The notes under the pieces are model-generated. The model did no database searches, was not told the DNA's origin, and saw nothing but the letters and a program-made list of their open reading frames with translations. A DNA stretch of 33,726 nt from Gnetum montanum (lineage: Eukaryota > Streptophyta > Gnetopsida > Gnetales > Gnetaceae), in NCBI GenBank assembly GCA_015680685.1, contig MNCI01029721.1, forward strand, positions 50,186-83,911, written 5' to 3'. The position numbers and the translations under genes are program-made. Of this stretch, positions 1 to 11,110 are shown in pieces. How positions within the stretch are numbered: position 1 is the first letter of the stretch; each line of letters starts with the position of its first letter.

Positions 1-46
1 AGTCCAATACATTAGCATGTTAAACTTGTAACATACTTAATATTGT

Positions 47-2423
47 TTATACCATATTGTTACTATTATTTTTCATACGTTTTTTATTTTTACCATCAAA
101 CATATTTTCATAATTAAACATGTTTTCATAATTAGAATCTAGAACTTCCATAGCAAGTTCATTATCTCCATCATCCAGAGATCCTCCATAATCCCACATT
201 CGATGAAGTTCCATTTTGTAATCTTGAGAAGATTGAGATAATAACCTAATATTTAATGAACAAAAACTAAATCTTTAGCCTTTGCAGTGCCTAGTCTATT
301 GGGTTTTGTTGAGTGAATAAATGCAGATTCACTCCAATTTCTTTCACATGCTAATGCACTGGAAACCTATAATACAGAAAAGAATTAAATTGAAAACTTA
401 ATAAGAAGATTTTGCTAAAATATCTTTGTTACATAAGCATGAGGATTTTTATTATCTTCTTTCATAATCAATAAGAGTGAAAAAACCTTTATTAAAAATA
501 AGATAGAAATATGCTATTTTAGCTCAAATAAAGGAAACATCAAAAATTAAAGAGAGGCAGCAAACATGAAGAAAGAAAAGATTAATGTCATTAAATATTC
601 AATTCACAAGAAAATATTTATAAATATCTTTCAAGTAAAATTTAAAAAAGAAAACTTACTTGATATAAAACATGAATTGCTACCTCCTTCAATAATGGAG
701 TTTGAGTTCCATACTGATTCCAAAATGTAAAAGCATCTAATGTTTCACGCTCATATGCACAATCATGATGTGCAAAATCTCCCTCTGATTTGATATAAAT
801 GCCATATTCTTTCTCTATCTTTACACGATATTCTCTACTTGAAAAACATCGATCAATATAAGTTTTACAATCTTTCTTAACTTCCTCATCTATCCATGGC
901 TTTTTATGAAACCATTTTGGATTAAGAAGAAACCCAATAGAATGAAGGAGAGAATGAAACATCCTCCATCTCTTTTCACTACATTCCCATATTAAATCCT
1001 TTGTATGCTGATCAAAAGAAAATGAATCATTTTGTAAAATTTGAAAAAATGATTCTCACATATGATCCATTTTTTAAAAATTTCTCCCATGGATGGAGAA
1101 TTACTATCGCAAAGTCTCAAAACCTCATAGATGGGATAAAAAAATTTTAAAGCAACTTCAACTTGTGTCGAAAATAATTTTTCCCTACCTCCAACAATAA
1201 TATCAACAATTTCTTTACATAAACTTGAATTAACACTTGATGAATTTTTCCACCTTTCCCACTCTACTGAAATTGCCATTTTCCAAAGAGACTGTTTCAC
1301 TTTAAAGACGTTCAATCATAATAAATTGTGAGGCGAAGCTAGTTTCTGCATATTTTAATAACTGTAAAGAAGAGTACTTTCTATAGATGGCTTGTGACAA
1401 TAAATTATTAGTGATAAATAATTGAATTTTTTTACAATTTGCTACAACTTCAGATATCCAGTTAACACCAACATAAATACCTTTTAATAACAAATTCAAG
1501 GAATATGTTGCACAAGGAGTCCAAAAGATATTTGAATATTCATCCTCTATCATCTCTCCTCCCAAAACATTATTTGAAGCACTATCTATGATAATTTTCA
1601 CAATATTATCTCTTCCTATTGTATTTATAGCCTCACGAAATAATCCCATTAAATAAACAACATTTTTAACATTTCCTAAAGTGTCATGTAACTTGATAAA
1701 AATAACACCTTTCGGAGATGATGCAAGGATATTAATAACTGGATTGTTGGTAATATCTATCCACCCATATGATAAAATAGAAACACATGTAGTAGACCAA
1801 CTATCCTTTATGCTTCTTAAATTTACTTCAACTCTGGCTTTTCCTTCAGTTAAAAGTGTTGTTCTAATTTTTCCATAACAAGGGTGCACATACTCTTTTG
1901 AAGTAGAATTTATCATCTGTATGACTTGTTTAAAATAAGGAGACCTAGCAATGTTAAAAGGCATGCCACATGCATAGAAAAGTCTTGCTATAGTTGCATC
2001 CACAATTTTTTTTATGTGAAGAATTAAACATTTTTTCTAAATTAGTATTTGACATTGAATTACTAATATTTGTATGTGTATCTGTACTCTTGATGGTGGA
2101 CATGGCATCAAAATGCTTGAATTGCTTAATGAGATCTTATTTTTCAGATTTTGGTATTCTTTTACACACCAAAATTTGCTCTTTTCTCCCAATTCCAAGC
2201 AAGTGATATCTAACATTGCAATAGAACTACTTCTATTTATGTTGCAATAAGGACAAATCCATGATTTGCTTCCTAAACTGCTATACTTACCTCCAGAATA
2301 TTTTCCTTTAACATTTACTATAGTCTATAGCTTTTTCTGAAAATCCTTTTTTAGTAATTGATATTCTAATTTTTCTCCATGCTCTTCTTGTTATTCAGAA
2401 AGCAAATCTTTCTCAGATGACAT
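47..2423 (-). pseudogene. hAT-family transposase pseudogene (BED finger, DUF659, dimerisation domain)
   Basis: A hAT transposase cuts and pastes hAT DNA transposons in the nucleus. Reading the minus strand from an ATG at 2423, a BED-type zinc finger remnant (WICPYC near 2250) is followed by a DUF659-type block at 2003-1302, with IPFN-like MPFNIARSPYF, SILSYGWIDI, FWTPCATYSLNLLLKG and a conserved SQFIMIERL. A one-base frameshift near 1305-1315 moves the reading into 1315-992, and another break lies near 960-990. The segment 962-660 (FWNQYGTQTPLLKEVAIHVLYQ) is joined by an intron to the dimerisation motif SSALACERNW at about 366-250. The C-terminal tail, shifted one frame, runs to a TAA at 47-49. 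Multiple frameshifts and stops mean it is not functional. Family assignment is from motif memory; terminal inverted repeats were not identified. Confidence 0.88.
367..659 (-). other. Intron in the hAT transposase relic
   Basis: On the minus strand the exon ends CAA at 660-662 and is followed by GTAAGT (654-659). A pyrimidine-rich stretch ends in TTATAG (366-371 region), and the coding sequence resumes GTTTCCAGTGCA. The join keeps phase 0 and brings VLYQ next to VSSALACERNW, which restores the expected hAT order. The 293-bp length and GT..AG ends are typical for plants. The borders are read directly; splicing itself is inferred. Confidence 0.75.
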
Positions 2424-2628
2424 TGATCCTATACGCCTATTATAAAGATTCAGAATATTATTTACAAAGAAGATTGAAACAAACCATAAAATAAAAACAT
2501 ATTTTAAAAATGACCACTACAATCATGTTCTTTGATAAACAATGTATAACAGAATTCCATCCAAAAAATAGAAAAAATAAAGATTATTCTAAATCTTTAA
2601 TTTTAAATACCATTGTCTTAAGCCAATT

Positions 2629-2683
2629 AATAAATACAAATTCACCACTACATGTTAACAATCAAATAAAATCCTCAAAGATG
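2629..2683 (+). repeat. 55-bp direct repeat, copy 1
   Basis: This 55-bp stretch matches 4196-4250 at about 51 positions. The shared core is CACCACTACATGTTAA followed by AATCAAATAAAATCCTC. A more decayed third version lies at about 4110-4173. The copies are about 1.57 kb apart and mark a dispersed or duplicated repeat of unknown family. Confidence 0.75.
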
Positions 2684-3621
2684 GCAAAGAAGTCGATACC
2701 AAAAATCTATGGATGATTTGGTGAGTGTGCTAATTGCTGCTTAATGTCCTTGTTTAGTTCCAATTTTTAACTTTTCTGGGTTTTCCTATGTTCTCTTATT
2801 TTCACTTGAAGAAAATATTCTCAATAATAGAAAGTTGGCAACTGTAATAGGGGAAAGTGCTAACTAGGGATCATAGGAAAGAATTGAACAATGTTGTAAA
2901 AATAGTGCTAAACTATCACTATGCTATTGTTTCTTGTTGGTCTTTGTATTTTTTACCTTATCCTTAGTATTTTTTTTATTTTTTATTTTTTAATTTTATT
3001 TTTTTAAAAAGTACTTTATTTATCCTAAAACTAACAGTTATACTTTAAATAATGGTTTCTTTATTTTTTAATTACTTTTTTACTTAAAATTTTTATAGTT
3101 TAAAATAAATTCTACTACAACTAACCGTTAACCATAACACTATTTCCTTTCTCTTAACAGTAACCATTAACCATTGTAGTTGATACTATAATTGAAATGA
3201 TTTGCAAGTTATTGGCAGTAGAGTAAATGAAATAATTTTGATCCTGAAATAGGTAAACTCGTGTAGTGCAACAAAAAAGTGTCCTCAATCAAAGGCAAGA
3301 ACAATATGCATGATAATTATCTTATGATTTTCCAAAGAAGCCAAATTAATTTTTTTTTGTTCTCATTTTATGTTTTGAACCACAATAGTGGGTATGGAGC
3401 CATAGTGGGAGAGGTAATCAATATGCTGGAACTTGACAGTGACAAAAAGGTAGTGGCAGAAAGTTGTTCAAATACTAATAGTGGCAAAAACTTCTTCAAA
3501 TACCAATATCTTTGAAGGTAGTGGTGTCAAAGGTGGCTACTTGTGACTGGAACCCCATTGCAGGTATGGTATATCAGTATTTGCTTTATGTCATTGCAAA
3601 TTTAGTCTACAGAATTTCTTG

Positions 3622-3759
3622 CATCTCTTATAGTTTTATTTATGAACGTAGCTTGTTGGAAAGTTTTGTGATTGTCGTAGGACATTCATAAGTTCTTGAA
3701 TCTCTTTTTTATAAGCATAGCTTGTTGGAAAGTTTTGTGACTTTGATAGAACATTCATA
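3622..3759 (+). repeat. 69-bp imperfect tandem duplication
   Basis: The core TAGCTTGTTGGAAAGTTTTG occurs at 3649 and again at 3718, with related flanks (GACATTCATAAGTTC against AACATTCATATGTTC). This gives two units with a 69-bp period. Confidence 0.8.
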
Positions 3760-4195
3760 TGTTCATTCTCTAACAGTTTACACAGAGATACAAAAAAATT
3801 AATTATGTAAAAGAATGGGCCTAAACTAGATTCTAATGAATAGAACCCACCATCTACATATAGAGATAATCAAGAAACTTCAATTTTAGTTTCATGTTTT
3901 TGTTAGGATTTATTTCTAGAATATTAAATGACAACATAGATCAGAGTTTGCTGAGAAATAAATGCTCATTTTCATTTTCATAGTTATTATTGTTGATGTT
4001 TTGTTTTCCTCTTGGGCTTACAGCACTCAGCCTTGTTTTTTCTTCATTCCATTTTTTATTGTTCAAATACAAATATCTTTGGCAGCAAAAAGAGTAGTGA
4101 AAAACATTTTAAATCTTTTATTCTAAATACCACGTAGATTTACTACTGGATGTTAATAAGCAAATAAAATCCCCACTCAAAGAGTGGGGACCAAT

Positions 4196-4250
4196 AATAA
4201 ACACAGATTCACCACTACATGTTAATAATCAAATAAAATCCTCAAAAATG
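4196..4250 (+). repeat. 55-bp direct repeat, copy 2
   Basis: Partner of the repeat at 2629-2683, with about four differences. Immediately upstream, 4110-4173 is a decayed tandem version of the same unit, so this locus has at least two adjacent units. Confidence 0.75.
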
Positions 4251-5814
4251 ATAAATAGTGCAGAAATCTGCTACTTTTTCATATAGATAAGTAAGCATAA
4301 GGCAAGATCCGAGATTAAATCTATGAATAGAATGATTTGTTGCCCCCATTGAAATGGGAACAGGGAAAGTCCAAAGTCAAGCTTACTATATTAACTTTGA
4401 AGAGATGAACTTTAAAAATGAGACCCTATTTTACAGAATATGAATTGCAATGATTGAACTTTACTGTAATAAGAAACTCTAACTCAAAGAAAAGAATCTC
4501 AATGAAGAAATACCAATGAAGAGATAATGTATAAAAATGGTCTTTGAATCCATGGTTTAGCCCATTTTGAAGAGGGAGGAGGACTGTTTGTTGCAGAAGC
4601 AGAGACTTACCACACAGAGTTGACTGTTTTTGGACAGGGATGGAATGTAGAAGCAGTAGCAACGGCTGTGAGAGCAATGCAAAAGTGGTAACAATAGCAA
4701 GATTACTAGCATTCACAATAGAGCGATGCTATAGCATTCACAACACAAGCCCCAAATTCTTTACCTAAATGTTTTACTTATTGGGGTCTTTGCCATAGAA
4801 TAAACCCTAAATATTTTTTCCTCCATCTTTGCTGTTACATACATTCAATTCATTGTAGATCTGCATTTAACTCAGACTTGCATTTAGTTCATGACAGATA
4901 TAGTTGTTGATAATGAAGCATGGGATCCTTTCATATCTTGAAACCATAAAATTCAAAAAATAAAATTAAAGGAAATGAAACCTATCAAAAACATAATGAA
5001 ATGTGTTAAAAACATTTCAGTCTACCCAAAAATGTTTTGCCCACTGAGTGACAGTTACTGTTCATGGGAAATGGCATTTTGAAATTGAGATCCTGTTTCT
5101 GCAACGAAAAATGCAAAATGTTATGAATTCATTGCATTTCTGGCAACATAGCCAACAACATCCAGTCCATCAAGCTGTAAAGCAGACATAGTTATATAAA
5201 TAATCCTTGGCTCTATTTATTCTTTTAACCAATGACTTTTTTACATGGCATTTAATGGCCAAATGGCTTTTCAAACCTTTCCAATTTTTTCTGCTTTTGT
5301 CCATTAACAGCATAAACCAAAGAAGAATTCAAATATACAATTGAAAAAAACACAGAAGAACAAACAAAGAAAACAACCTTAATATAATCTGATACCAGGC
5401 TAGAAATACATTGTTCTAGCTTACCAATTTGCTAAAATATCTTATCAACTTGTTAAAGATGTTTTACAAATCATATCTATTTTGCTGGACTTAGCTATTA
5501 AGATTGCAAATTATGATATTTAATTATAATTGTATTGTAGCTTGTGTTGCAGGTTTTAAGGCTTGTTAATAGATTGGAAAGTGGGACTTTTACTGCTTTT
5601 TCAAGGAATAAGAAGAAAAAAGACTTTAGTAAAATCAAAAAAATTTAATCAAGTATTAAAATGTTTAAAATTATAACTATATATTTTAATGTATTTTAAA
5701 GATGTGTCCAATTTTTTTGCTAAGTGATCCAAAATGTTGAGTCCTTTTTAGTCATTTCTAAACTCAAGAATTTCTCCAATTTTTTAATAATTGGTTTTAA
5801 GTTTAAATATCTAT

Positions 5815-6475
5815 AGGATCACAACGGGTTCACTCTTGTTTCTTCCTATGCGACCCTGTTTGAAAATTACATAATGGGTGCATAACACACCTGACAAGAT
5901 TTACTAATTTTTTTATTTAGTTTCCTTTGGTCGATAGGCTAGTTATCGTATTTAATGCTGACAAACTTTTTCATTGGAATTAGTTTGGATAATAGGCCAA
6001 CTATATCCCTAACCTTTGAGATGAATTATTTTTTGGAAACTATTATGGGTATGTATTGGGTGGACTTTATCATGGAAAATAAATAATTATCATGAATTAT
6101 ATTAGCTCAACCATTGCCATGGCAAGAATTATTTAACACTAGTTTTAATTGTTATCTTCAGCATGAAAATCAATTATGAGTAAATCAATTTTGGAATTTT
6201 GTTGATTTGAAAAAGAAAAAGATTCTCTTGGTCAATAATAAATGTATAGCTAAACTAGTTAATAATTTAATTTTATTCATAGATATTAACCCTAATGTGA
6301 GTTACCAAAATTGTCTTATTTGTCTAAATAATTAATGTTTTTAACTATTTTGTTTAGATTTGTATTGGTTTAAATTTTGAAATACTAGCAATGCTATTAA
6401 TATGTGTTGTTTTTTCCTTCCGTAATGCTAGTAACAACATCCTTGAAAGTGGGGAATTATTAGAATATTTTTTTA
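5815..6475 (+). repeat. Long direct repeat block, copy A
   Basis: This block aligns along its length with 6745-7466. Shared landmarks include GACAAGATTTACTAAT, GAAAATCAATTATGAGTAAA, GATTTGAAAAAGAAAAA and ACATCCTTGAAAGT. The two copies have diverged by many substitutions and small indels. I do not recognise the family. The block could be a pair of ancient LTRs of a very short element or a segmental duplication. Confidence 0.8.
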
Positions 6476-6519
6476 TTCTACTAAATAAATCAGCAAATGA
6501 ACATCATTGAGACGATAAA

Positions 6520-6665
6520 TAATCTTTTACTGCATTTATTGCTTTAACATTGTGATCTATGGCAATAACCATTATGGTGTGCAACTGTGCATAATGCCTT
6601 CATTTTCTTTCTTCCCAAAAATTTACTAATTTTTTTGAAAATTAAATAATTGGCAAGATACATGA
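6520..6665 (+). repeat. Partial third copy of the 5.8-7.5 kb repeat
   Basis: TTGTGATCTATGG at about 6550 recurs at about 6719, and both are followed by ATTA.GGTGTGC and later by a GACAAG/GGCAAG motif. The segment therefore matches the start of the second long copy but lacks its 3' two thirds. Confidence 0.65.
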
Positions 6666-6689
6666 GAAGTAGATGTAGTTATATCAAAA

Positions 6690-7466
6690 ATGTTTTGTGG
6701 TATTTATTATTTTAAGATTGTGATCTATGGTGCTAATCATTAAGGTGTGCATAACAGCTTCACTTTTGTTTGAACCCAAACTTTTGCAAAGGATTTTGAT
6801 AATTACATTATGATATGCTATGTGACAAGATTTACTAATATTTTGTAGGCACTTAATTTTATATTTGATAGAGGTAATAACCACATACTTTGTCATGGTA
6901 AATAAATAATTATGGTCGTAAGAGTAGAGTGCTCTTTCAGATGAGCTTTTTCATTCGAATGATTTTAATTAAGAAGAATTATTTTGGTTAAGAAGCAAAC
7001 TACCAAGAAGGTGCAGTTTGTGACAAAAATGAGTAGGCTCCAAGATGAACTTCTTTAAAAAAACTATGATGGCTATGTATTAGGTGGACTATCATGGTAT
7101 ATAAATAATTATCAAGAATTATTAGCTTTACTATTGCTATGGAAAAAATTATTTAATCCTCATTTTGATTTTTATTTTCAACATGAAAATCAATTATGAG
7201 TAAATCAATCGTGGGATTTCATTAATTTGAAAAAGAAAAATATTCTCTCTACTAATAATAAATATATAGATAACTAGTTAATAATTAACATAGGTGTAAG
7301 TTATTGAAATTATCTTATTTTTTCAAATAATTAACGCTTTTAAATATTTTATTTAGATTTGTATTTGTTTAAACTTTTAACTACTAGCAATGTTGTTAAT
7401 ATGTGTTGCTCTTTTGTTTTACAATATCAGTAGAAACATCCTTGAAAGTAGGTAATTATTAAAATT
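6690..7466 (+). repeat. Long direct repeat block, copy B
   Basis: Partner of copy A (5815-6475), extended upstream to about 6690 by the part it shares with the short copy. Its right end at about 7466 coincides with the first recognisable codons of the LINE relic, so this boundary is probably an insertion or recombination point. Confidence 0.8.
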
Positions 7467-7469
7467 ACA

Positions 7470-8560
7470 TTTAAGCAAGGTTGTCCACTTTCTCCAACTC
7501 TCTTTGATGTATTTATTGATGAAATGCATGAATGGTTATGCAACTAGCAAGATAGTCATGCTATCAAAATTGGATCCCAAGCAATGAATCTTCGTTTATT
7601 TGTAGATGATATTATTTTGATTTCCACTATTGCAAAAGGTATGCAAAATATGTTGACAGTTTTAGAAAATTATTATCATTCATTTGGTCTTCAATTGAAT
7701 GTTCATAACACCAAATTGATGATTTTGGGTAAAAGAAATATCTATTATAACTTCTATTGTCGATGTACTAAAATGCAAATGGTAGATTCTTTTAAACATT
7801 TAGGTCTCATGTATATGAACAATTACATGTGGGCAAAGTACATTAAAGAAAAATAACATGATATTTCAAGGCTCTATATATTTTTTTAAAAAATAAGTGC
7901 AAGGATTTATGCCTTTGTGCTTGGAAAGTCAAAAACAAAGTTTTCAAACTATCATCAATCCTACCATATTGTATGGATTCAACCCTAAACTTTAGAAAGA
8001 TATTGAAAGAGGTAAAACTCTTTCTTCTTAATAAGTTAAAGGTAAAGATGCATATACCTTACTCAATGTTATTATGTGAATGTGATTTCTTACCTTTAAA
8101 AGTAGAAGCCTTGTGTTAATTCATTACATACACTCATAGCTTGCATATCTCAATCCAAGATAAATTCTTGAAAGAAATTCTTGAAGATTTGCAAGACCAT
8201 GATTAGTATTTTTAGGGGATGTAATGGTTGAGAAAATAGAATATCTCATATAATGATGTGCAACAAAATCTTAAGCATATATGCCAACAAATTAAGAAAA
8301 TTATTTTAATACAAATGTGGACTAATGTTGAAGCTAAGAGCTAATTTTATTTACATCACATTAGATCTAATAAACTAGATGTAGAAGCTCAATATCTCTT
8401 AGTTGCTATTCCCATTAACTATTAGAATGCTATCAACAAGCTTTTCTTACATTCTCATGGTGATAGGTGTTTATCCTCTAATTCCCTAGGTGGATGGCAT
8501 GACACATTATTTCACAGCCATAGAATTGCACTAGATTGTCAACTCATTCCATGGTTCTTA
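7470..8560 (+). pseudogene. LINE (non-LTR) reverse transcriptase, 5'-truncated relic
   Basis: LINE reverse transcriptases copy their own RNA into DNA at a nicked genomic target. The frame opens with FKQGCPLSPTLFDVFIDEMH, the conserved LINE block that precedes the active site. One stop follows at about 7548, and then come MNLRLFVDDIILIS (active-site region, with FVDD where FADD or YADD is usual), a thumb-like segment with LGLMYM, and a stop at 7854. Decayed coding similarity continues in shifted frames: KNKVFKLSSILPYCMD (about 7930) and KVKMHIPYSMLLCE (about 8040) resemble the thumb and post-RT region of plant LINEs. The endonuclease and the 5' half of the RT are missing. The downstream limit near 8560 is uncertain. 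Confidence 0.8.
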
Positions 8561-8607
8561 TCAATCATTGAATGAGAAATGGGTATTTTCCAAAAGGGTT
8601 CTCTACC

Positions 8608-8872
8608 TTATCCAAGTTCCATGTATATGAAAAGAAGGTTACTTTACCATAAATATGGATAAATACATGTTCAATGATAAGTATAGGTATAAGTGTAAGA
8701 CTATGGCTTGTAATTTGGATGATCATTGAAGTGTTATCCAAGCTCTATATACATGGGAAGGAGGTTACTTTACTCAGTTTTAATGTTCAAATACACCAAA
8801 AATATTCAAATAAGCAATGTTCAATGATAAGTATGTGCTATTAAGTGTATCATTATGGCTTATAATTTCGAT
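8608..8872 (+). repeat. Imperfect tandem duplication, about 126-150 bp unit
   Basis: TTATCCAAG...GAAGG(T)TACTTTAC occurs at 8608 and at 8734. TGTTCAATGATAAGTA occurs at about 8669 and 8818, each followed by a ...TATGGCTT motif. The spacing differs because the second unit carries an extra A-rich insert. No coding function is seen. Confidence 0.75.
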
Positions 8873-9354
8873 AAATTATAGCTTCAAATTTGAAAAGTGT
8901 TCCTCACATGGATGGATGAACACATTTTTTATTCCTACATAGATCTTATTCCCTATGAATAGCATGTTACTTTGCAACACTAAATGAAAACTATCATATT
9001 ACCAGAGGTTCATCCATGATCACGTTATTCATGACATGGATGGATCATGAAAGAATATCAATTTCCTTTCTTTGTTGACCTAATATCTTCAGGAGACCAA
9101 ATAACACTCATTATACTACTTTTGTATTAGACAAGAGAGTTCAAGTATGCAAGAAATGAATAATTAGTGAACAATTTTACTTCTTCATCATCATCTTAGC
9201 CTTGTTCCAATAAAATAATGATATCTCATTGTTGGATGTCATGGAAAAATAATGTCTCATCACTAATAACTTGAATAATGTGCTTCAAATAAAATAATGG
9301 CACCACAAATTAATGAAAAAAAAGGAAGAAAATAACTTTATTGATAATGATAAT
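8873..9354. other. A+T-rich stretch with no recognised gene
   Basis: I see no coding motif here. The 9170-9350 part may be the downstream portion of the chromovirus LTR on the minus strand, because TGTTGGATGTCATGG at about 9231 could be an alternative LTR end (minus strand ...CCAACA). I cannot decide between that and an end near 9355. Confidence 0.4.
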
Positions 9355-9700
9355 GTTGGGAATATTGTTTATGGGGGTCCTTGGAGTTGTCTCCTTATAA
9401 CACTTAGTATCATTAAATGCAACATAGCACTACCACCATTATTAGGGCATAAAACCTAACAAGTGTTCAATCCCTTCTTATCCCACTTCACCCAGCTTTT
9501 GTTACTTACCTTTGTTAGTTTTGCAACTCCATGATGGCATGACTTCTAATTCCAAGGAATAAATGCCATAGATCAAACCCCTAAAGGGTATTGTCAATCA
9601 TTACAACTCCTATTAATGAGGCATCCATGCATTCAAAGCTGAGTTATGTTGTTTAACATATATTACAAATTTGCTCCATAATAAGGGATGAGAAGTTATA
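9355..9700 (-). mobile_element. Probable 3' LTR of a chromovirus (gypsy)
   Basis: This lies directly downstream, in minus-strand reading, of a G-rich polypurine tract that overlaps the pol stop codon, which is where a 3' LTR must begin. The minus-strand sequence starts near TTATAACTTCTCATCCC. It passes an AATAAAG poly(A)-like signal and could end at ...CCCAACA near 9355 or ...CCAACA near 9231. No matching 5' LTR was found in the window, so the limits are approximate and the call rests on position. Confidence 0.5.
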
Positions 9701-9702
9701 AT

Positions 9703-9715
9703 CTACCCCCCTTAA
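9703..9715 (-). other. Polypurine tract of the chromovirus relic
   Basis: The minus strand reads TTAAGGGGGGTAG, with six consecutive G opposite 9706-9711. The TAA that ends the polyprotein (9712-9714), after an acidic ...EDELDS tail, overlaps it. Such an arrangement just before the 3' LTR is usual in gypsy elements, where the tract primes second-strand DNA synthesis. Confidence 0.75.
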
Positions 9716-11110
9716 GAATCTAGCTCATCCTCAAGCTCCTCTTTTATACCCAGTTTCTCCATAGTCATTCTATATTTGTTCCTCATCCTTAACTACAACA
9801 TTATTATCATCTACATAAAACTATTTATATTAGTTCCTAATATTTATCTAACTTACTAATTAAATTTATTAATTATCATTATCTTCAAAAAGATGAGGAT
9901 AAGAGTTTAGGATAAACTCCCTTTTTTTCCCATGTTTCCTAATCATATTTTGACCATTAAATGTGCACTTTAGTAATGGTTTTATTTTGAAGTTTCATTA
10001 TTATTTGATCTTTTATGATTAGACATTTAACTTTGAAACTTGCATTGGACCTTAGGAATAGTTTGTTTTAATCTAGTATGTAAGGCATGTCACTTTTATG
10101 GAACGTCTTCAGAAAAGTGACATGGAAGACATGATGGATTTTTAGGTTCATTGAGAGATTTAATCGATATGATACTTTGCTAATTCATTCTGAAATTTCA
10201 AAGGGTTCATAGTAGTGAGGGGTCAATTCGGTGTATTTATCTAACTTAAGGGATCTTCTTATTTGCTTAACCATTAATAACACTTGGTCACCGATTTGAA
10301 ACTCCTTCTTAAGGTAATGTTGATTAGTGTATTTCACATATTTATCTGGGGTTGCTTGCAAGTTTTGTTTTATTTTCATAATAATTCTTTCCATAATTTT
10401 TATCTCTTTTTCTTTACATTGCATTATTAACGGAGAATCAACCTAAGTTAACAGTGTTCAACAGTTTCCCTCATATACAACTTTAAATGGGATCCTATGA
10501 ATTGATCCTTGATAATTGTTATTTTAGGAAAGTACTACCAATTAAAAATAACTTTTCCAAGTCTTGAGTCTACTCCTTACATAACTCCTTAAAATGTATT
10601 CCAATATTCAATTAACTCATTTAGTTTGAATATCCATTTTAGGATGGTACATTTCGCTAAATTTTAGTTGTGTATCAAATTCCTTTAAGGAGTTTTGCCA
10701 TAATTTCAAAGTAAACTTTGGATCTTGGGCCTTAATGTGTTTGATTTGGAACATCCATGCCATTGGATCACTTCTTGTACAAACTTTTTAGGCTGCTTCA
10801 TTTGCTATATTGGTAGACTTTTAGGATATCTATTTTTGAGAAGTGAATGATAACTACTATGACTGAGTCATTCTCCTTTTTAGTTAATGGAAATCCTATG
10901 ATGAAGTTCATAGTAACATCTTTCCATTTTAATGTTGAGACTTCCAATGGCTATAGTAGTTAGTTGGTTTTTGTTCTTTGGCCTTTACTATTTAAAATGT
11001 TGGACAATATTTGATGTATATGGAGATATCATTGTTCATTCCTAGCCAAAAGTAAAACATATGTAGCATCACATAGGTCTTAATGTATCTAGGGTGTCCA
11101 ACGTATGGAA
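9712..11110 (-). pseudogene. Ty3/gypsy chromovirus pol 3' half: integrase plus chromodomain relic
   Basis: Integrase inserts the cDNA of a retrotransposon, and the chromodomain steers it to chromatin. On the minus strand the zinc-binding region appears first (about 11110-10960): HEVPYVGHPRYIKTY, then IKYCPTF where CPTC is usual. The catalytic core follows (about 10930-10480), with MNFIIGFPLTKKENDSVIVV, GPRSKVYFE (normally a DRD..F region) and MYHPKMDIQTK before two stops. The C-terminal domain is open at 10424-10185 (EFQIGDQVLLMVKQIRRSLK, YYEPFEIS) and continues with LNLSMNLKIHHVFHVTFLK. A decayed chromodomain lies at about 10020-9895 (WSKYD.ETWEKK). The acidic tail ends at 9712. Gag, protease, RT and RNase H are absent from the window. 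Several frameshifts and TGA/TAG stops make it inactive. Confidence 0.88.

Larger units (their letters stand above)
2424..5814. other. A+T-rich stretch with no recognised gene
   Basis: I see no coding motif here on either strand. It holds poly-T/A runs around 2950-3080, a 55-bp direct repeat (2629-2683 and 4196-4250) and a 69-bp tandem duplication at about 3622-3759. A short repeated TAGCATTCACAA occurs at about 4707 and 4731. Short open frames at 2510, 3279 and 4426-4716 show no family resemblance. The 4560-4740 portion is slightly richer in G, and I cannot assign it. Confidence 0.6.

Noticed and set aside
1681-1878. Plus-strand open frame across the hAT relic
   Set aside because: It is antisense to clear DUF659-type transposase motifs and resembles nothing.
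3100-3185. Possible hairpin or telomere-like AACC repeats
   Set aside because: The CCGTTAACC and CCATTAACC words are direct, irregular and too few, and the arms do not pair beyond six bases.
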